A stretch of 36,634 nt of DNA from the IMG/VR virus record IMGVR_UViG_3300020202_000057, positions 1-36,634 of that record, one strand, 5' to 3'. The notes beneath the pieces were generated by a model, which was not told where the DNA came from, searched no databases, and saw only the letters and a list, made by a program, of their open reading frames with translations. Made by a program: the position numbers and the translations under genes. Of the stretch, positions 6,454 through 12,900 are shown piece after piece (position 1 is the stretch's first letter; each line of letters opens with the position of its first letter). This DNA is from a virus.

Positions 6454-6753
6454 ATGACTCTAACTTACGAAACAGCGAAGAAGTTGAAGGACGCGGGGTT
6501 TCCGTTTAGGGCGAAGGATATTGATACTGCTTTGGCACCTGGACACCCGCAGGACTGCTCTTGCTTACCCACCCTCTCCGAACTCATAGAGGCTTGTGGT
6601 GAAGACTTTTTCGCACTGATGAATTCTAGTGATGGATGGGTAGCGCAGGCAAGCAGAAACCGCGGCACGAGTCGAAAATTTGTTGGCTCGGTTCTTAGTT
6701 CCAACCCAGAGGAAGCCGTAGCCGCGCTTTGGCTCTCCCTAAACAGCAAATAG
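6454..6753 (+). CDS. Conserved phage protein (PTLSELIEACG...EEAVAALWL)
   Basis: A 99-residue protein with LTYETAKKLKDAGFPF at the N-terminus, PTLSELIEACGEDFFAL in the middle and a C-terminal NPEEAVAALWLSLNSK helix. This layout is common in phage proteins related to the phage ABA-sandwich group, whose function is unknown. It is the last gene of the early operon: a late-type promoter begins immediately after its stop. Confidence 0.7.
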   Translation: MTLTYETAKKLKDAGFPFRAKDIDTALAPGHPQDCSCLPTLSELIEACGEDFFALMNSSDGWVAQASRNRGTSRKFVGSVLSSNPEEAVAALWLSLNSK

Positions 6754-6790
6754 TTATCCCCACCTTCCTTAAAAGTTTCCGTGGTATAAT
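6753..6790 (+). promoter_or_regulatory. Late-type promoter P1 (packaging genes)
   Basis: TTATCCCC starts at 6753 and an extended -10 (GTGG-TATAAT, hexamer 6785-6790) starts exactly 32 bp later. The same spacing occurs at 24704/24736 and 31790/31822. The -10 lies in a GGTA-TAA-TACC dyad (6783-6793). No good -35 hexamer is present, so the upstream element and the extended -10 probably replace it. Confidence 0.75.
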
Positions 6791-6817
6791 ACCCAGGACA
6801 GCAGAATAACGAGCTTT

Positions 6818-6878
6818 CAAGCCTTGCAGACGGCATCCTACGGGTGCCTGATGGGGGCTTGTTTGCGTTTTATAAAAC
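6818..6878 (+). promoter_or_regulatory. Structured leader of the packaging operon
   Basis: CAAGCC (6818-6823) pairs with GGCTTG (6856-6861) around an inner hairpin GGCATCC (6832-6838)/GGGTGCC (6842-6848, one G-U). A 12-bp palindrome GTTTTATAAAAC follows at 6867-6878, 14 nt before the start codon. The outer stem followed by TTTGCGTTTT is terminator-like. It may control entry into the late operon or stabilise the messenger. Confidence 0.5.
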
Positions 6879-6892
6879 TAACACTCAACAAC

Positions 6893-7078
6893 ATGGCACT
6901 CGTAGGCGGCAAGAAATACGGCGGTTCTAGCAAGAAGGGCATTATCAAGGATCCCTCCTTCAAGGCGAAGTCTGGTCTTAAAAAGACGAGTATGACTGCG
7001 AAGAAGTCCGGCGGCTCCATGAAGAACGTCCTCGGCAAGGTTTCCGGCAAGAAGAAGGGAGTGATGAAGAAGGCCTAA
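6893..7078 (+). CDS. 61-residue lysine-rich protein, histone/protamine-like
   Basis: A very basic protein with 18 lysines, no arginine, and many Gly and Ser (MALVGGKKYGGSSKKG at the start, KKKGVMKKA at the end). Its composition resembles histone-H1-tail or protamine-like DNA-condensing proteins. It is the first product of the packaging promoter and lies directly before the terminase genes, so roles in DNA condensation during packaging, or as a virion-associated protein, are reasonable inferences. ATG 6893 follows ACTCAACAAC without a Shine-Dalgarno. Confidence 0.7.
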   Translation: MALVGGKKYGGSSKKGIIKDPSFKAKSGLKKTSMTAKKSGGSMKNVLGKVSGKKKGVMKKA

Positions 7079-7117
7079 TGGCTTTCAGTCGGGCGGTTGG
7101 AAAAAAATCAAAGTTTT

Positions 7118-7378
7118 ATGGCTAAACGAGGCGGAGCACGCCCCCACTCTGGTAGGCCCAAGGGCTCTAAAAACAAGAGCCTGGTTCTGCGCGACCACCT
7201 CAAGGAAAAGGACATAGACACCTTCATCGAGTACCTTCTCTCCAACTACATGGAAAGCGAGAAGCTGATGATCTGGATGGGCGACCACTTGTTCACCAAG
7301 CCTGTACAGGCGGTGGACGTGACTTCGGGGGGTAAGGAGCTGCCTGTGCCGATTATTCAGCTAACTACAGGGAAGTGA
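7118..7378 (+). CDS. terS: Probable terminase small subunit
   Basis: An 86-residue protein. The N-terminus MAKRGGARPHSGRPKGSKNK is the basic Gly/Arg/Pro motif typical of phage small terminase and related DNA-recognition proteins. Residues 30-62 form helices (RDHLKEKDIDTFIEYLLSNY and following). It lies one gene cluster before the large subunit. At 86 residues it is shorter than most TerS proteins and lacks a clear helix-turn-helix, so the call rests on the N-terminal motif and position. ATG 7118 is preferred over TTG 7097. Confidence 0.65.
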   Translation: MAKRGGARPHSGRPKGSKNKSLVLRDHLKEKDIDTFIEYLLSNYMESEKLMIWMGDHLFTKPVQAVDVTSGGKELPVPIIQLTTGK

Positions 7379-7620
7379 TCGATATTAAGGGCGTGACTTT
7401 TGAGGTTGCTTACTCCAAGCCGTACGATCCGGCAGATTCCTCGCTCATATATTGGGCGAAGTACAAAATTCCTGGAGGAAGGGCTATCTGTGTTTCCGGC
7501 GCAGACATAAATGCGTTTGAATCGCTTGAAGCGTTCAAGGAAGCGGTTTACCCCGAAATACAGCAGAAAGTTGAGGAATATGTACAGTCTCACCAGCGCG
7601 ACACGCAAGAAAATGAGTGA
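7375..7620 (+). CDS. 81-residue hypothetical protein with GTG start
   Basis: Starts at GTG 7375, overlapping the previous TGA (GTGA), since no early ATG exists in the frame. The protein is alpha/beta (IDIKGVTFEVAYSKPYDPADSSLIYW at the N-terminus, then a C-terminal helix EAFKEAVYPEIQQKVEEYVQSH). It lies between the candidate TerS and TerL. Its C-terminal coding DNA (about 7579-7617) is related to 7760-7800, which carries the start of the terminase gene. No known domain. Confidence 0.65.
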   Translation: MIDIKGVTFEVAYSKPYDPADSSLIYWAKYKIPGGRAICVSGADINAFESLEAFKEAVYPEIQQKVEEYVQSHQRDTQENE

Positions 7621-7807
7621 CAAACCAGAGATAGAAGTAAAAGAAGCCGCGGGCATAACAGGTGCGACTCTCGCCGCCTCTGTCAACGGCTTGTACATAA
7701 CCCACCACTATTTCGACTACCCATCCAACCCTGAGAAGTGCAGAGAACATTTCATAAAGCATGTACTCCCTGACCACAGCAACCAAGAAGATAAGCAGCC
7801 TCTCTAG
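7580..7807 (+). CDS. 75-residue hypothetical protein between terminase genes
   Basis: Starting at ATG 7580 the protein begins MYSLTSATRKKMSDKPEIEVKE, nearly the same as the start of the terminase large subunit (MYSLTTATKK), and overlaps the previous gene by 41 bp. ATG 7613 (MSDKPEIEV) is an alternative start with only an 8-bp overlap. The rest has ITGATLAASVNGLYITHHYF and a polar C-terminus. It overlaps terL by 47 bp. Function unknown. Confidence 0.55.
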   Translation: MYSLTSATRKKMSDKPEIEVKEAAGITGATLAASVNGLYITHHYFDYPSNPEKCREHFIKHVLPDHSNQEDKQPL

Positions 7808-8960
7808 GCGCATCCGGGCAGTGCAGGGAGGCACGTCTGCTTCTAAGACTATCTCCATCCTCCTGTACCTCATCGCTCGCGCTCAGAGCGATACTCTCCC
7901 CACGATTACCAGCGTGGTGTCCGAGTCCTTTCCACATCTCAAGCGCGGCGCAATCCGTGACTTCCTGTCTATCATGCAGGAGCATCACTACTACAAGGAT
8001 GAGCTGTGGAACAAGAGTGATTTCGTATACACCTTCGAGACAGGCTCCAAGATAGAGTTCTTCTCGGTAGATCAGCCGGGTAAGGTCCGGGGGCCGCGCC
8101 GCGACCGGCTGTTCATCAACGAAGCCAACAATATCCCCTACGAGAGCTTTGAACAGCTCGAAGTCCGTACTAAGGAGTTTGTGTTCATGGACTGGAACCC
8201 CAGCACGGAGTTCTGGTTCTACACGGACGTCCTGGGGAAGCGCGACGACGTAGACCATCTCACCCTGACCTACCGGGACAACGAAGCCCTCTCCCCGGAG
8301 ATCGTGGCGGCTATCGAGCAGAGGAAAGGGAACAAGAGCTGGTGGCGAGTGTACGGAGAAGGCCAGCTAGGGGAGATCGAGGGCAAAATCTACAAAGATT
8401 GGGCCATCATTGACGAAATACCCCACGAAGCGCGCCTGGAGCGCTATGGCCTCGACTTCGGCTACACCAACGACCCTACAGCCATCGTAGCGGTCTACAA
8501 GCACAACGGCGGGTACATCCTCGATGAGATCGCCTTCAACAAAGGGCTTCAGAACAGCCAAATCGCCGCCATCCTGCAAAACCAGCCCAAAGCAGTCATC
8601 GTGGCGGACTCGGCCGAGCCAAAGAGCATCGACGAGCTGAAGCTCTACGACCTCACGGTGATCCCCTCCAAGAAGGGCGCGGACAGCGTGCGGAACGGCA
8701 TCCAGCTGGTCCAGCAGCAGCGTATCTCCGTAACCAAGAACTCGGTCAACCTCATCAAGGAATACCGGAATTACCTCTGGCTCACCGACAAAGACGGCAA
8801 GGTGCTGAACCAGCCGGACGCGGGGTTTGACCACAGCATGGACGCGGTGCGCTACGCCCTGACCTCCATGCTCGACTTCATCCCCGACGCCGTGCGGGTG
8901 AAGCAGGCCCAGGCCATGCGGATAGTGGAGAGCAGGCAGGACTTAAACAGCACCCGATAA
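7761..8960 (+). CDS. terL: Terminase large subunit (ATPase and nuclease)
   Basis: A 399-residue TerL that translocates DNA into the prohead and cuts it. Residues 23-30 (GGTSASKT) are the Walker A motif, with Ser at the usual second-Gly position as in PBSX-type terminases. Walker B is RLFINEANN at about 116-123, and the coupling motif VFMDWNPS follows. The RuvC/RNase H-like nuclease domain shows GLDFGYTNDPT (about 231), VIVADSAEP (about 280) and GFDHSMDAVRYAL (about 355), each carrying the catalytic aspartates. The length is usual for the family. ATG 7761 overlaps the previous gene by 47 bp; the N-terminal MYSLTTATKK is duplicated 181 bp upstream. Confidence 0.93.
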   Translation: MYSLTTATKKISSLSRRIRAVQGGTSASKTISILLYLIARAQSDTLPTITSVVSESFPHLKRGAIRDFLSIMQEHHYYKDELWNKSDFVYTFETGSKIEFFSVDQPGKVRGPRRDRLFINEANNIPYESFEQLEVRTKEFVFMDWNPSTEFWFYTDVLGKRDDVDHLTLTYRDNEALSPEIVAAIEQRKGNKSWWRVYGEGQLGEIEGKIYKDWAIIDEIPHEARLERYGLDFGYTNDPTAIVAVYKHNGGYILDEIAFNKGLQNSQIAAILQNQPKAVIVADSAEPKSIDELKLYDLTVIPSKKGADSVRNGIQLVQQQRISVTKNSVNLIKEYRNYLWLTDKDGKVLNQPDAGFDHSMDAVRYALTSMLDFIPDAVRVKQAQAMRIVESRQDLNSTR

Positions 8961-8969
8961 CCTCTTAAC

Positions 8970-9230
8970 ATGGAAAATTTCAAGCACATCCCCGAGAAGC
9001 TGAAGAACCTAGCCTCCGGCCTCGACGCTACCTGTAGTCCTGAGGGGGTCATTGCGGTAACGATCTTGCCGAGACTCCTGCCGCGGGCGTTTCAGAGAGA
9101 CACTGATCCGCGCTTCAAAGTGGAATTCGTCGGTCAGCAGATTCGCGACAAGGAGTTTGTAGAGCACAAGATTTACCTGATGGCGGATAGCCTCATCGCT
9201 CAGCTCTTACGGGAATTTCCTACGCCATAA
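8970..9230 (+). CDS. 86-residue hypothetical protein
   Basis: Reads MENFKHIPEKLKNLASGLDA, a middle VIAVTILPRLLPRAF and a C-terminal helix IYLMADSLIAQLLREFPTP. It starts 9 nt after terL and lies 1 nt before the next gene, within the packaging operon. No recognised domain. A head-completion or packaging accessory role is possible from position only. Confidence 0.6.
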   Translation: MENFKHIPEKLKNLASGLDATCSPEGVIAVTILPRLLPRAFQRDTDPRFKVEFVGQQIRDKEFVEHKIYLMADSLIAQLLREFPTP

Positions 9231-9231
9231 T

Positions 9232-9432
9232 ATGCAACATTTCATCAACTTAATTAGGCACTGGTTGTGGGTTTGGAAGGGCCGTCAGGGATGGCCTCCA
9301 GAAGTTACCTACGACCAGGTACAGATTTGTCCCCGGTGTGAAAAGCGTATTTGGGGAGATAAAAACGCTATGTCTTTCGGTTGGAAGTGGCATCATCGCT
9401 CTTGTTTGAGCCAAGAAGAACAGCGTGGATGA
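9232..9432 (+). CDS. 66-residue zinc-binding protein
   Basis: Starts with an amphipathic Trp-rich helix (MQHFINLIRHWLWVWKGRQGW) and continues with ICPRCEKRIWG and WHHRSCLSQEE, a CxxC...HHxxC zinc site typical of short phage zinc fingers. Its TGA overlaps the ATG of the next gene (9429). The function is unknown. Confidence 0.65.
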   Translation: MQHFINLIRHWLWVWKGRQGWPPEVTYDQVQICPRCEKRIWGDKNAMSFGWKWHHRSCLSQEEQRG

Positions 9433-9833
9433 AAATATCTTTTGACAACCCGCCGCACAACATCCGGGAACTCTGCGAGGGGGCTTTCGACCTCTCCGGC
9501 GCTGTCCCCGTATTCACCTTCAAGGATACGATCCACAACCCCCACCAGGCGGTCATTTCCGATCACCTAGTAGCCCACGAAGCCGTCCACACGAAGCAGC
9601 AGGGCGAGGAGCCAGTGAAGTGGTGGTGGAACTACCTGCAAGACCCGGAGTTCCGCTTCGCCCAGGAGCTAGAGGCGTATCGGGCGCAGTACGCCTTCGC
9701 TAAGGGACAGATCAAGGACAAGAACCGCCTCAACAAGTTCCTGTGGAGCCTAGCAGGGGACTTGTCCGGCTCCCTATACGGCGGGTTATCCACACATACG
9801 GAGGCTTTGAGAAAGATTAAAGATGGTGTATAA
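9429..9833 (+). CDS. Conserved phage protein with HEAVH zinc-metallopeptidase motif
   Basis: A 134-residue protein with HLVAHEAVHTKQQ at about residues 46-58; His50, Glu51 and His54 form the HExxH zincin signature. The helix FRFAQELEAYRAQYAFAKG about 30 residues later offers a glutamate as third ligand, and DLSGSLYGGLSTHTEALRKI ends the protein. I know this layout from phage proteins placed between terminase and portal genes. Peptidase activity is predicted from the motif only; possible roles are prohead maturation or a structural zinc protein. ATG 9429 is coupled to the previous gene by an ATGA overlap. Confidence 0.72.
   Translation: MKISFDNPPHNIRELCEGAFDLSGAVPVFTFKDTIHNPHQAVISDHLVAHEAVHTKQQGEEPVKWWWNYLQDPEFRFAQELEAYRAQYAFAKGQIKDKNRLNKFLWSLAGDLSGSLYGGLSTHTEALRKIKDGV
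9786..9794 (+). promoter_or_regulatory. DnaA-box-like 9-mer TTATCCACA
   Basis: A perfect TTATCCACA at the end of the HEAVH gene, 43 bp before the -10 of the portal promoter. The same 9-mer occurs before the scaffold promoter (12195-12203, opposite strand) and the early promoter (36371-36379). Host DnaA could bind here and link phage transcription or replication to host state. Confidence 0.4.
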
Positions 9834-9834
9834 T
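9807..9834 (+). promoter_or_regulatory. Promoter of the portal operon
   Basis: A sigma70-like promoter, TTGAGA (9807-9812), 16-bp spacer, TATAAT (9829-9834). It lies inside the end of the HEAVH gene. Transcription would begin at about 9841 and produce a leader of about 120 nt before the portal start codon. Confidence 0.65.
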
Positions 9835-9854
9835 TTACGAGACAATTCTATATC

Positions 9855-9960
9855 AAACTCTTGGGGAGTTGAGACAGCCCGTTGATGTCCTAACGGTTTT
9901 CTCCCCAAGAGTTTTTCCGTTAGAGCATCAACCGACCGCCTGAACGCCGGTTGATTTTTA
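9855..9960 (+). promoter_or_regulatory. Switch-like structured leader of the portal operon
   Basis: Three competing pairings can be drawn. A: 9855-9868 with 9901-9914, a perfect 14-bp stem (AAACTCTTGGGGAG) followed by a T-run, terminator-like. B: 9879-9896 with 9917-9934, 16 of 18 positions pairing including one G-U. C: 9927-9934 (ATCAACCG) with 9948-9955 (CGGTTGAT), 8 bp followed by TTTTA and then the ATG of the portal gene. B uses the same strand as C and encloses the right arm of A. The arrangement looks like a terminator/antiterminator or pseudoknot switch. Confidence 0.7.
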
Positions 9961-11817
9961 ATGAAGACCGTCCATGAGATCGTGAGGGAAGCGGAGCAAC
10001 AGTACACCACTGGCTCCGTTAAGTTGGGCGATTACGTGGAATTCTCGATGCACGACACCATCGAGACGATTGACGCCTATTTAAACTCTAAGCATATCTC
10101 CGGCCCTAAGGACTCCCTGAATCGCGACAAGCCCTTCTTCAACATCGTTACGGCGGCGGTGAACATCTGGTACCGGGCCACGGACATAGACCGCAAGGAC
10201 ATCCGCTTCGTACCCACCAAGACATCGAGCATCGTCCTGGCGTTCGTGGCTAACGTGCTCTTGCAGAATTGGATGGACAAGGCCCGCTTCGGCGTCTTCC
10301 TGAACCAGTGGGGCCGCGCCTTGGCCCGCTACGGCTCGGCGGTGGCTAAGTTCGTGGAACGAGACGGGGAACTGCTGGCCAACGTACTGCCCTGGAACCG
10401 CCTCATCGTGGATCAGGTGGACTACTACTCCCTGCCACGTATCGAAAAGCTCTACAAGACCCCGGCGCAGCTCAAAGCCATGGCCATTCCCGGCTCCCCG
10501 GACTATGCGGGCTACGACCTGGAACAGGTCAAGGCCCTTGTAGACACCATTACGACCCGCAAGACCCTCAAGCGGCAGCCCAAGGACAACCAGCCGGACT
10601 TTATCGAACTCTACGAGGTCAGCGGAGTCATGGATTCCCGCTTGCTGGAGGACGAGCCGGACGAGAGCGTAGAGGACGAGGATATTACCTACAAGCAGCA
10701 AATCCACATCATCTCCTTCGTCGGCCGCGACACCAAGGACGGATTCGATGACTTCACGTTGTACAGGGGCCGGGAGCGCAAGCGCACGGACATGCTCACC
10801 CACCTCATCGAAGAAGACGGACGCACCCTGGCTATCGGCGCAGTGGAGCACCTCTTTGAAGCCCAGTGGATGACCAACCACTCGGTCAAGAACATGAAGG
10901 ACACCCTCGATTTGGTGTCCAAGGTCATCTTCCAGACCGCTGATCCTTTCTACGTGGGCCGCAACGTCCTCAGCGCCATCGAGGTGGGCGACATCCTCAC
11001 CCACGAAGAAGGCAAGCCGCTCACCCTGGTCAACAATCAGAACGCCAGTATTGTGGCCCTCCAGAACTTCGGCACCATGTGGCAGTCCCTCGCCCGGGAC
11101 ATCACCTCCACCCCGGAGGCTATCCGCGGGCAAACCCTGCCCTCCGGCACGCCCTACGCCCTCGGCGCGTACCTCGGCTCTCAGGCGAACTCTCTTTTTG
11201 AAATAATGACCGAAAACAAGGGGCTCGCTATCGAAGACATGATGCGCGAGTACGTCATCCCTTTCCTTAAAAAGCAGCTCAAGAACAAGGATGAGATCGT
11301 GGGGATACTCGACGACGCGGGTATCCGGGAGATTGATTCTATCTACATCCCGGCGGAGGCGGTGCGCCGCTACAACAAGCGGGCTACCGAGGAGGTGTTG
11401 AATGGAGCCATCCCGTCTCCCTTCGTTGCGGAGATGGAGCAGAACGCCATCCGCCAGGAACTCGGCTCTCTCGGCAACAAGCGCTTCTTCAAGCCGGACG
11501 AACTCGGCAAGAAACAGTGGGCCGAGATTTTCAGCGATTTCGAGTGGGACAACATCCGGGTGGAAGTGACCAACGAGCAGGTGGACAAGCAGGCGGTCCT
11601 GACCACCCTCTCCTCCGTCTTGCAGACCATCGCCGCGAACCCGGCTATCCTGCAAGACCCCAACGCCAAGATGATCTTCAACCAGATTCTCGCGGAAACC
11701 GGGCGGCTCTCGCCCCTACAGCTCTCGACTCAGCCCGCGCCTGCTCCCCAAGCCTCCGGGGGAGTCGAAGCGATTAGCAAGTTAGCGGAGGCGGAACCCA
11801 ATAATGGCCGAGTCTAA
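9961..11817 (+). CDS. Portal protein
   Basis: A 618-residue portal, the dodecameric ring through which DNA enters and leaves the head. The N-terminal region (SGPKDSLNRDKPFFNIV, IWYRATDIDRKDIRFVP) leads into the wing and clip region with NVLPWNRLIVDQVDYYSLP. The centre has VEHLFEAQWMTNHSVKNMKDTL and the conserved TPEAIRGQTLPSGTPYALGA, and a long helical barrel-like C-terminus follows. The size suits a podovirus-type portal. The ATG directly follows a hairpin and TTTTA, with no Shine-Dalgarno. The gene overlaps the next by 14 bp and shares promoter 9807-9834. Confidence 0.85.
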   Translation: MKTVHEIVREAEQQYTTGSVKLGDYVEFSMHDTIETIDAYLNSKHISGPKDSLNRDKPFFNIVTAAVNIWYRATDIDRKDIRFVPTKTSSIVLAFVANVLLQNWMDKARFGVFLNQWGRALARYGSAVAKFVERDGELLANVLPWNRLIVDQVDYYSLPRIEKLYKTPAQLKAMAIPGSPDYAGYDLEQVKALVDTITTRKTLKRQPKDNQPDFIELYEVSGVMDSRLLEDEPDESVEDEDITYKQQIHIISFVGRDTKDGFDDFTLYRGRERKRTDMLTHLIEEDGRTLAIGAVEHLFEAQWMTNHSVKNMKDTLDLVSKVIFQTADPFYVGRNVLSAIEVGDILTHEEGKPLTLVNNQNASIVALQNFGTMWQSLARDITSTPEAIRGQTLPSGTPYALGAYLGSQANSLFEIMTENKGLAIEDMMREYVIPFLKKQLKNKDEIVGILDDAGIREIDSIYIPAEAVRRYNKRATEEVLNGAIPSPFVAEMEQNAIRQELGSLGNKRFFKPDELGKKQWAEIFSDFEWDNIRVEVTNEQVDKQAVLTTLSSVLQTIAANPAILQDPNAKMIFNQILAETGRLSPLQLSTQPAPAPQASGGVEAISKLAEAEPNNGRV

Positions 11818-12193
11818 AGGACAACCGTCGCGTCTCGAAGACGTGATCAATTACAAGCCGGAGGAGTATTTCTCCGAGGACGAGCTGAACCTCATCCGCA
11901 ACACCTTCCGGGGGGAGATGGGCCTGAAGCTCATCAAGGTCTTGCGGAAGGCATTCATCCCCACGGTGAATGACCCGGAACTTCCCGTGGAGAGTTTCCA
12001 GAACGACTCCTTCCTCATGGGCCTGGACTACAACACCATACCGACAGACCAGGTCAAGTCTATCGTTATGGGAAGGCAGCACGCCGTCAAACTCGTCTTC
12101 GGGGCGCTCATCAAGCTCAAGGTCATCGCACACACTAAGTATGAGACGCCGGACGAGCTGGAAGCCAAAGCGAACAAGGATAGCCTGCGCTAG
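11804..12193 (+). CDS. 129-residue hypothetical protein after portal
   Basis: A charged helical protein (LEDVINYKPEEYFSEDELNLIR, then GLKLIKVLRKAFIP and a C-terminal KLVFGALIKLKVIAHTKYETPDELEAKA). It starts inside the end of the portal gene (14-bp overlap) and ends just before the scaffold promoter. Small genes in this position often encode portal-associated or head-assembly factors, but no motif proves this. Confidence 0.65.
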   Translation: MAESKGQPSRLEDVINYKPEEYFSEDELNLIRNTFRGEMGLKLIKVLRKAFIPTVNDPELPVESFQNDSFLMGLDYNTIPTDQVKSIVMGRQHAVKLVFGALIKLKVIAHTKYETPDELEAKANKDSLR

Positions 12194-12194
12194 G

Positions 12195-12203
12195 TGTGGA
12201 TAA
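12195..12203 (-). promoter_or_regulatory. DnaA-box-like 9-mer (TTATCCACA on minus strand)
   Basis: TGTGGATAA on the plus strand, directly after the stop of 11804-12193 and 47 bp upstream of the -10 at 12242. Part of a recurrent association of this motif with phage promoters. Confidence 0.4.
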
Positions 12204-12218
12204 CTAGGCTTGCAATCC

Positions 12219-12247
12219 TTGGAAGTTTAGGGTTCAGGGGGTATAAT
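12219..12247 (+). promoter_or_regulatory. Promoter of the scaffold/capsid operon
   Basis: TTGGAA (12219-12224), 17-bp spacer, TATAAT (12242-12247). Transcription should start near 12254, about 23 nt before the scaffold ATG. An extra promoter directly before scaffold and capsid fits the high demand for these proteins. Confidence 0.7.
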
Positions 12248-12276
12248 TATCAGCACTAGAGTCCCAATCTCTCAAA

Positions 12277-12846
12277 ATGGACAATGAACAGGACGGCTCG
12301 GAAGTCCTTGAAACACCCGAGGAAGTCGCAGAAGACATCGAAGCAACCGGAGAAGCAGCAGAAGAAACCGCCGAAGGGGAACTATCAGAGGAGGAGCTGA
12401 CCCCGGAGAAGATCAAAGACCTCAAGAAGAAAGCTGCGGAGCGGGACGAGCTGGAGAAGAAGAACAAACAGCTCTACGAACGTCTCAAGAAAGCTCCCAA
12501 GGTAGAAGACGGGCTCTCTGCCCTTGACGCGATGGCGCTGGTCAACAGCGGCATCACCGAAGACGAGGACATAGAGGAGGCGGTAGACTTCGCAAAGTTT
12601 AAGAAAATTACTGTGCGCGAAGCGATCAAGCACCCCACCCTCAAAGGGCTCCTCGGCGCAAAAGCAGAGGAACGCCGCAGCGCTCTCGCCGCAAACGCGG
12701 GCCGGACGCAGCGGGCGACTACCAAGACAAACGACGCGGACATCGTCGCCAAGGCCGAAAGGGGCGAAACCCTGGAAACCGAGGAGGACATGCAGAAACT
12801 GTTCCGCGGCCGTCTCGCAGCAAGAAAGGGCATCAATCGAAAATAA
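12277..12846 (+). CDS. Capsid scaffolding protein
   Basis: A 189-residue, acidic and mostly helical protein. Residues 1-50 are Glu-rich and disordered, about 50-75 are a coiled coil (KIKDLKKKAAERDELEKKNKQLYERLKK), and about 85-125 contain ALDAMALVNSGITEDEDIEEAVDFAKFKKITVREAIKHP, a pattern I associate with phage scaffold proteins placed directly upstream of the capsid gene. The basic C-terminus (FRGRLAARKGINRK) suits the capsid-binding end of scaffold. It has its own promoter and lies 54 nt before the capsid start. Confidence 0.82.
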   Translation: MDNEQDGSEVLETPEEVAEDIEATGEAAEETAEGELSEEELTPEKIKDLKKKAAERDELEKKNKQLYERLKKAPKVEDGLSALDAMALVNSGITEDEDIEEAVDFAKFKKITVREAIKHPTLKGLLGAKAEERRSALAANAGRTQRATTKTNDADIVAKAERGETLETEEDMQKLFRGRLAARKGINRK

Positions 12847-12847
12847 A

Positions 12848-12897
12848 ACCAGAGTGTTGGTCTGGTGAGGTGTTGGGTTACTTACCTTAACCCTAAC
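12848..12897 (+). promoter_or_regulatory. Two hairpins directly before the capsid start codon
   Basis: ACCAGA (12848-12853) pairs with TCTGGT (12861-12866). GTTGGGTTA (12872-12880) pairs with TAACCCTAAC (12888-12897) with one bulged T. The second hairpin ends 3 nt before the capsid ATG at 12901. The same arrangement precedes the portal and recombinase genes. It may assist initiation without a Shine-Dalgarno or stabilise the abundant capsid messenger. Confidence 0.5.
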
Positions 12898-12900
12898 TTA

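Noticed and set aside
10081-11655. A 524-residue open frame antisense to the portal gene
   Set aside because: Long shadow frame produced by GC-rich codon bias of the portal; the sequence is Val/Asp/Leu/Arg-rich with no domain, and the plus-strand portal is convincing.
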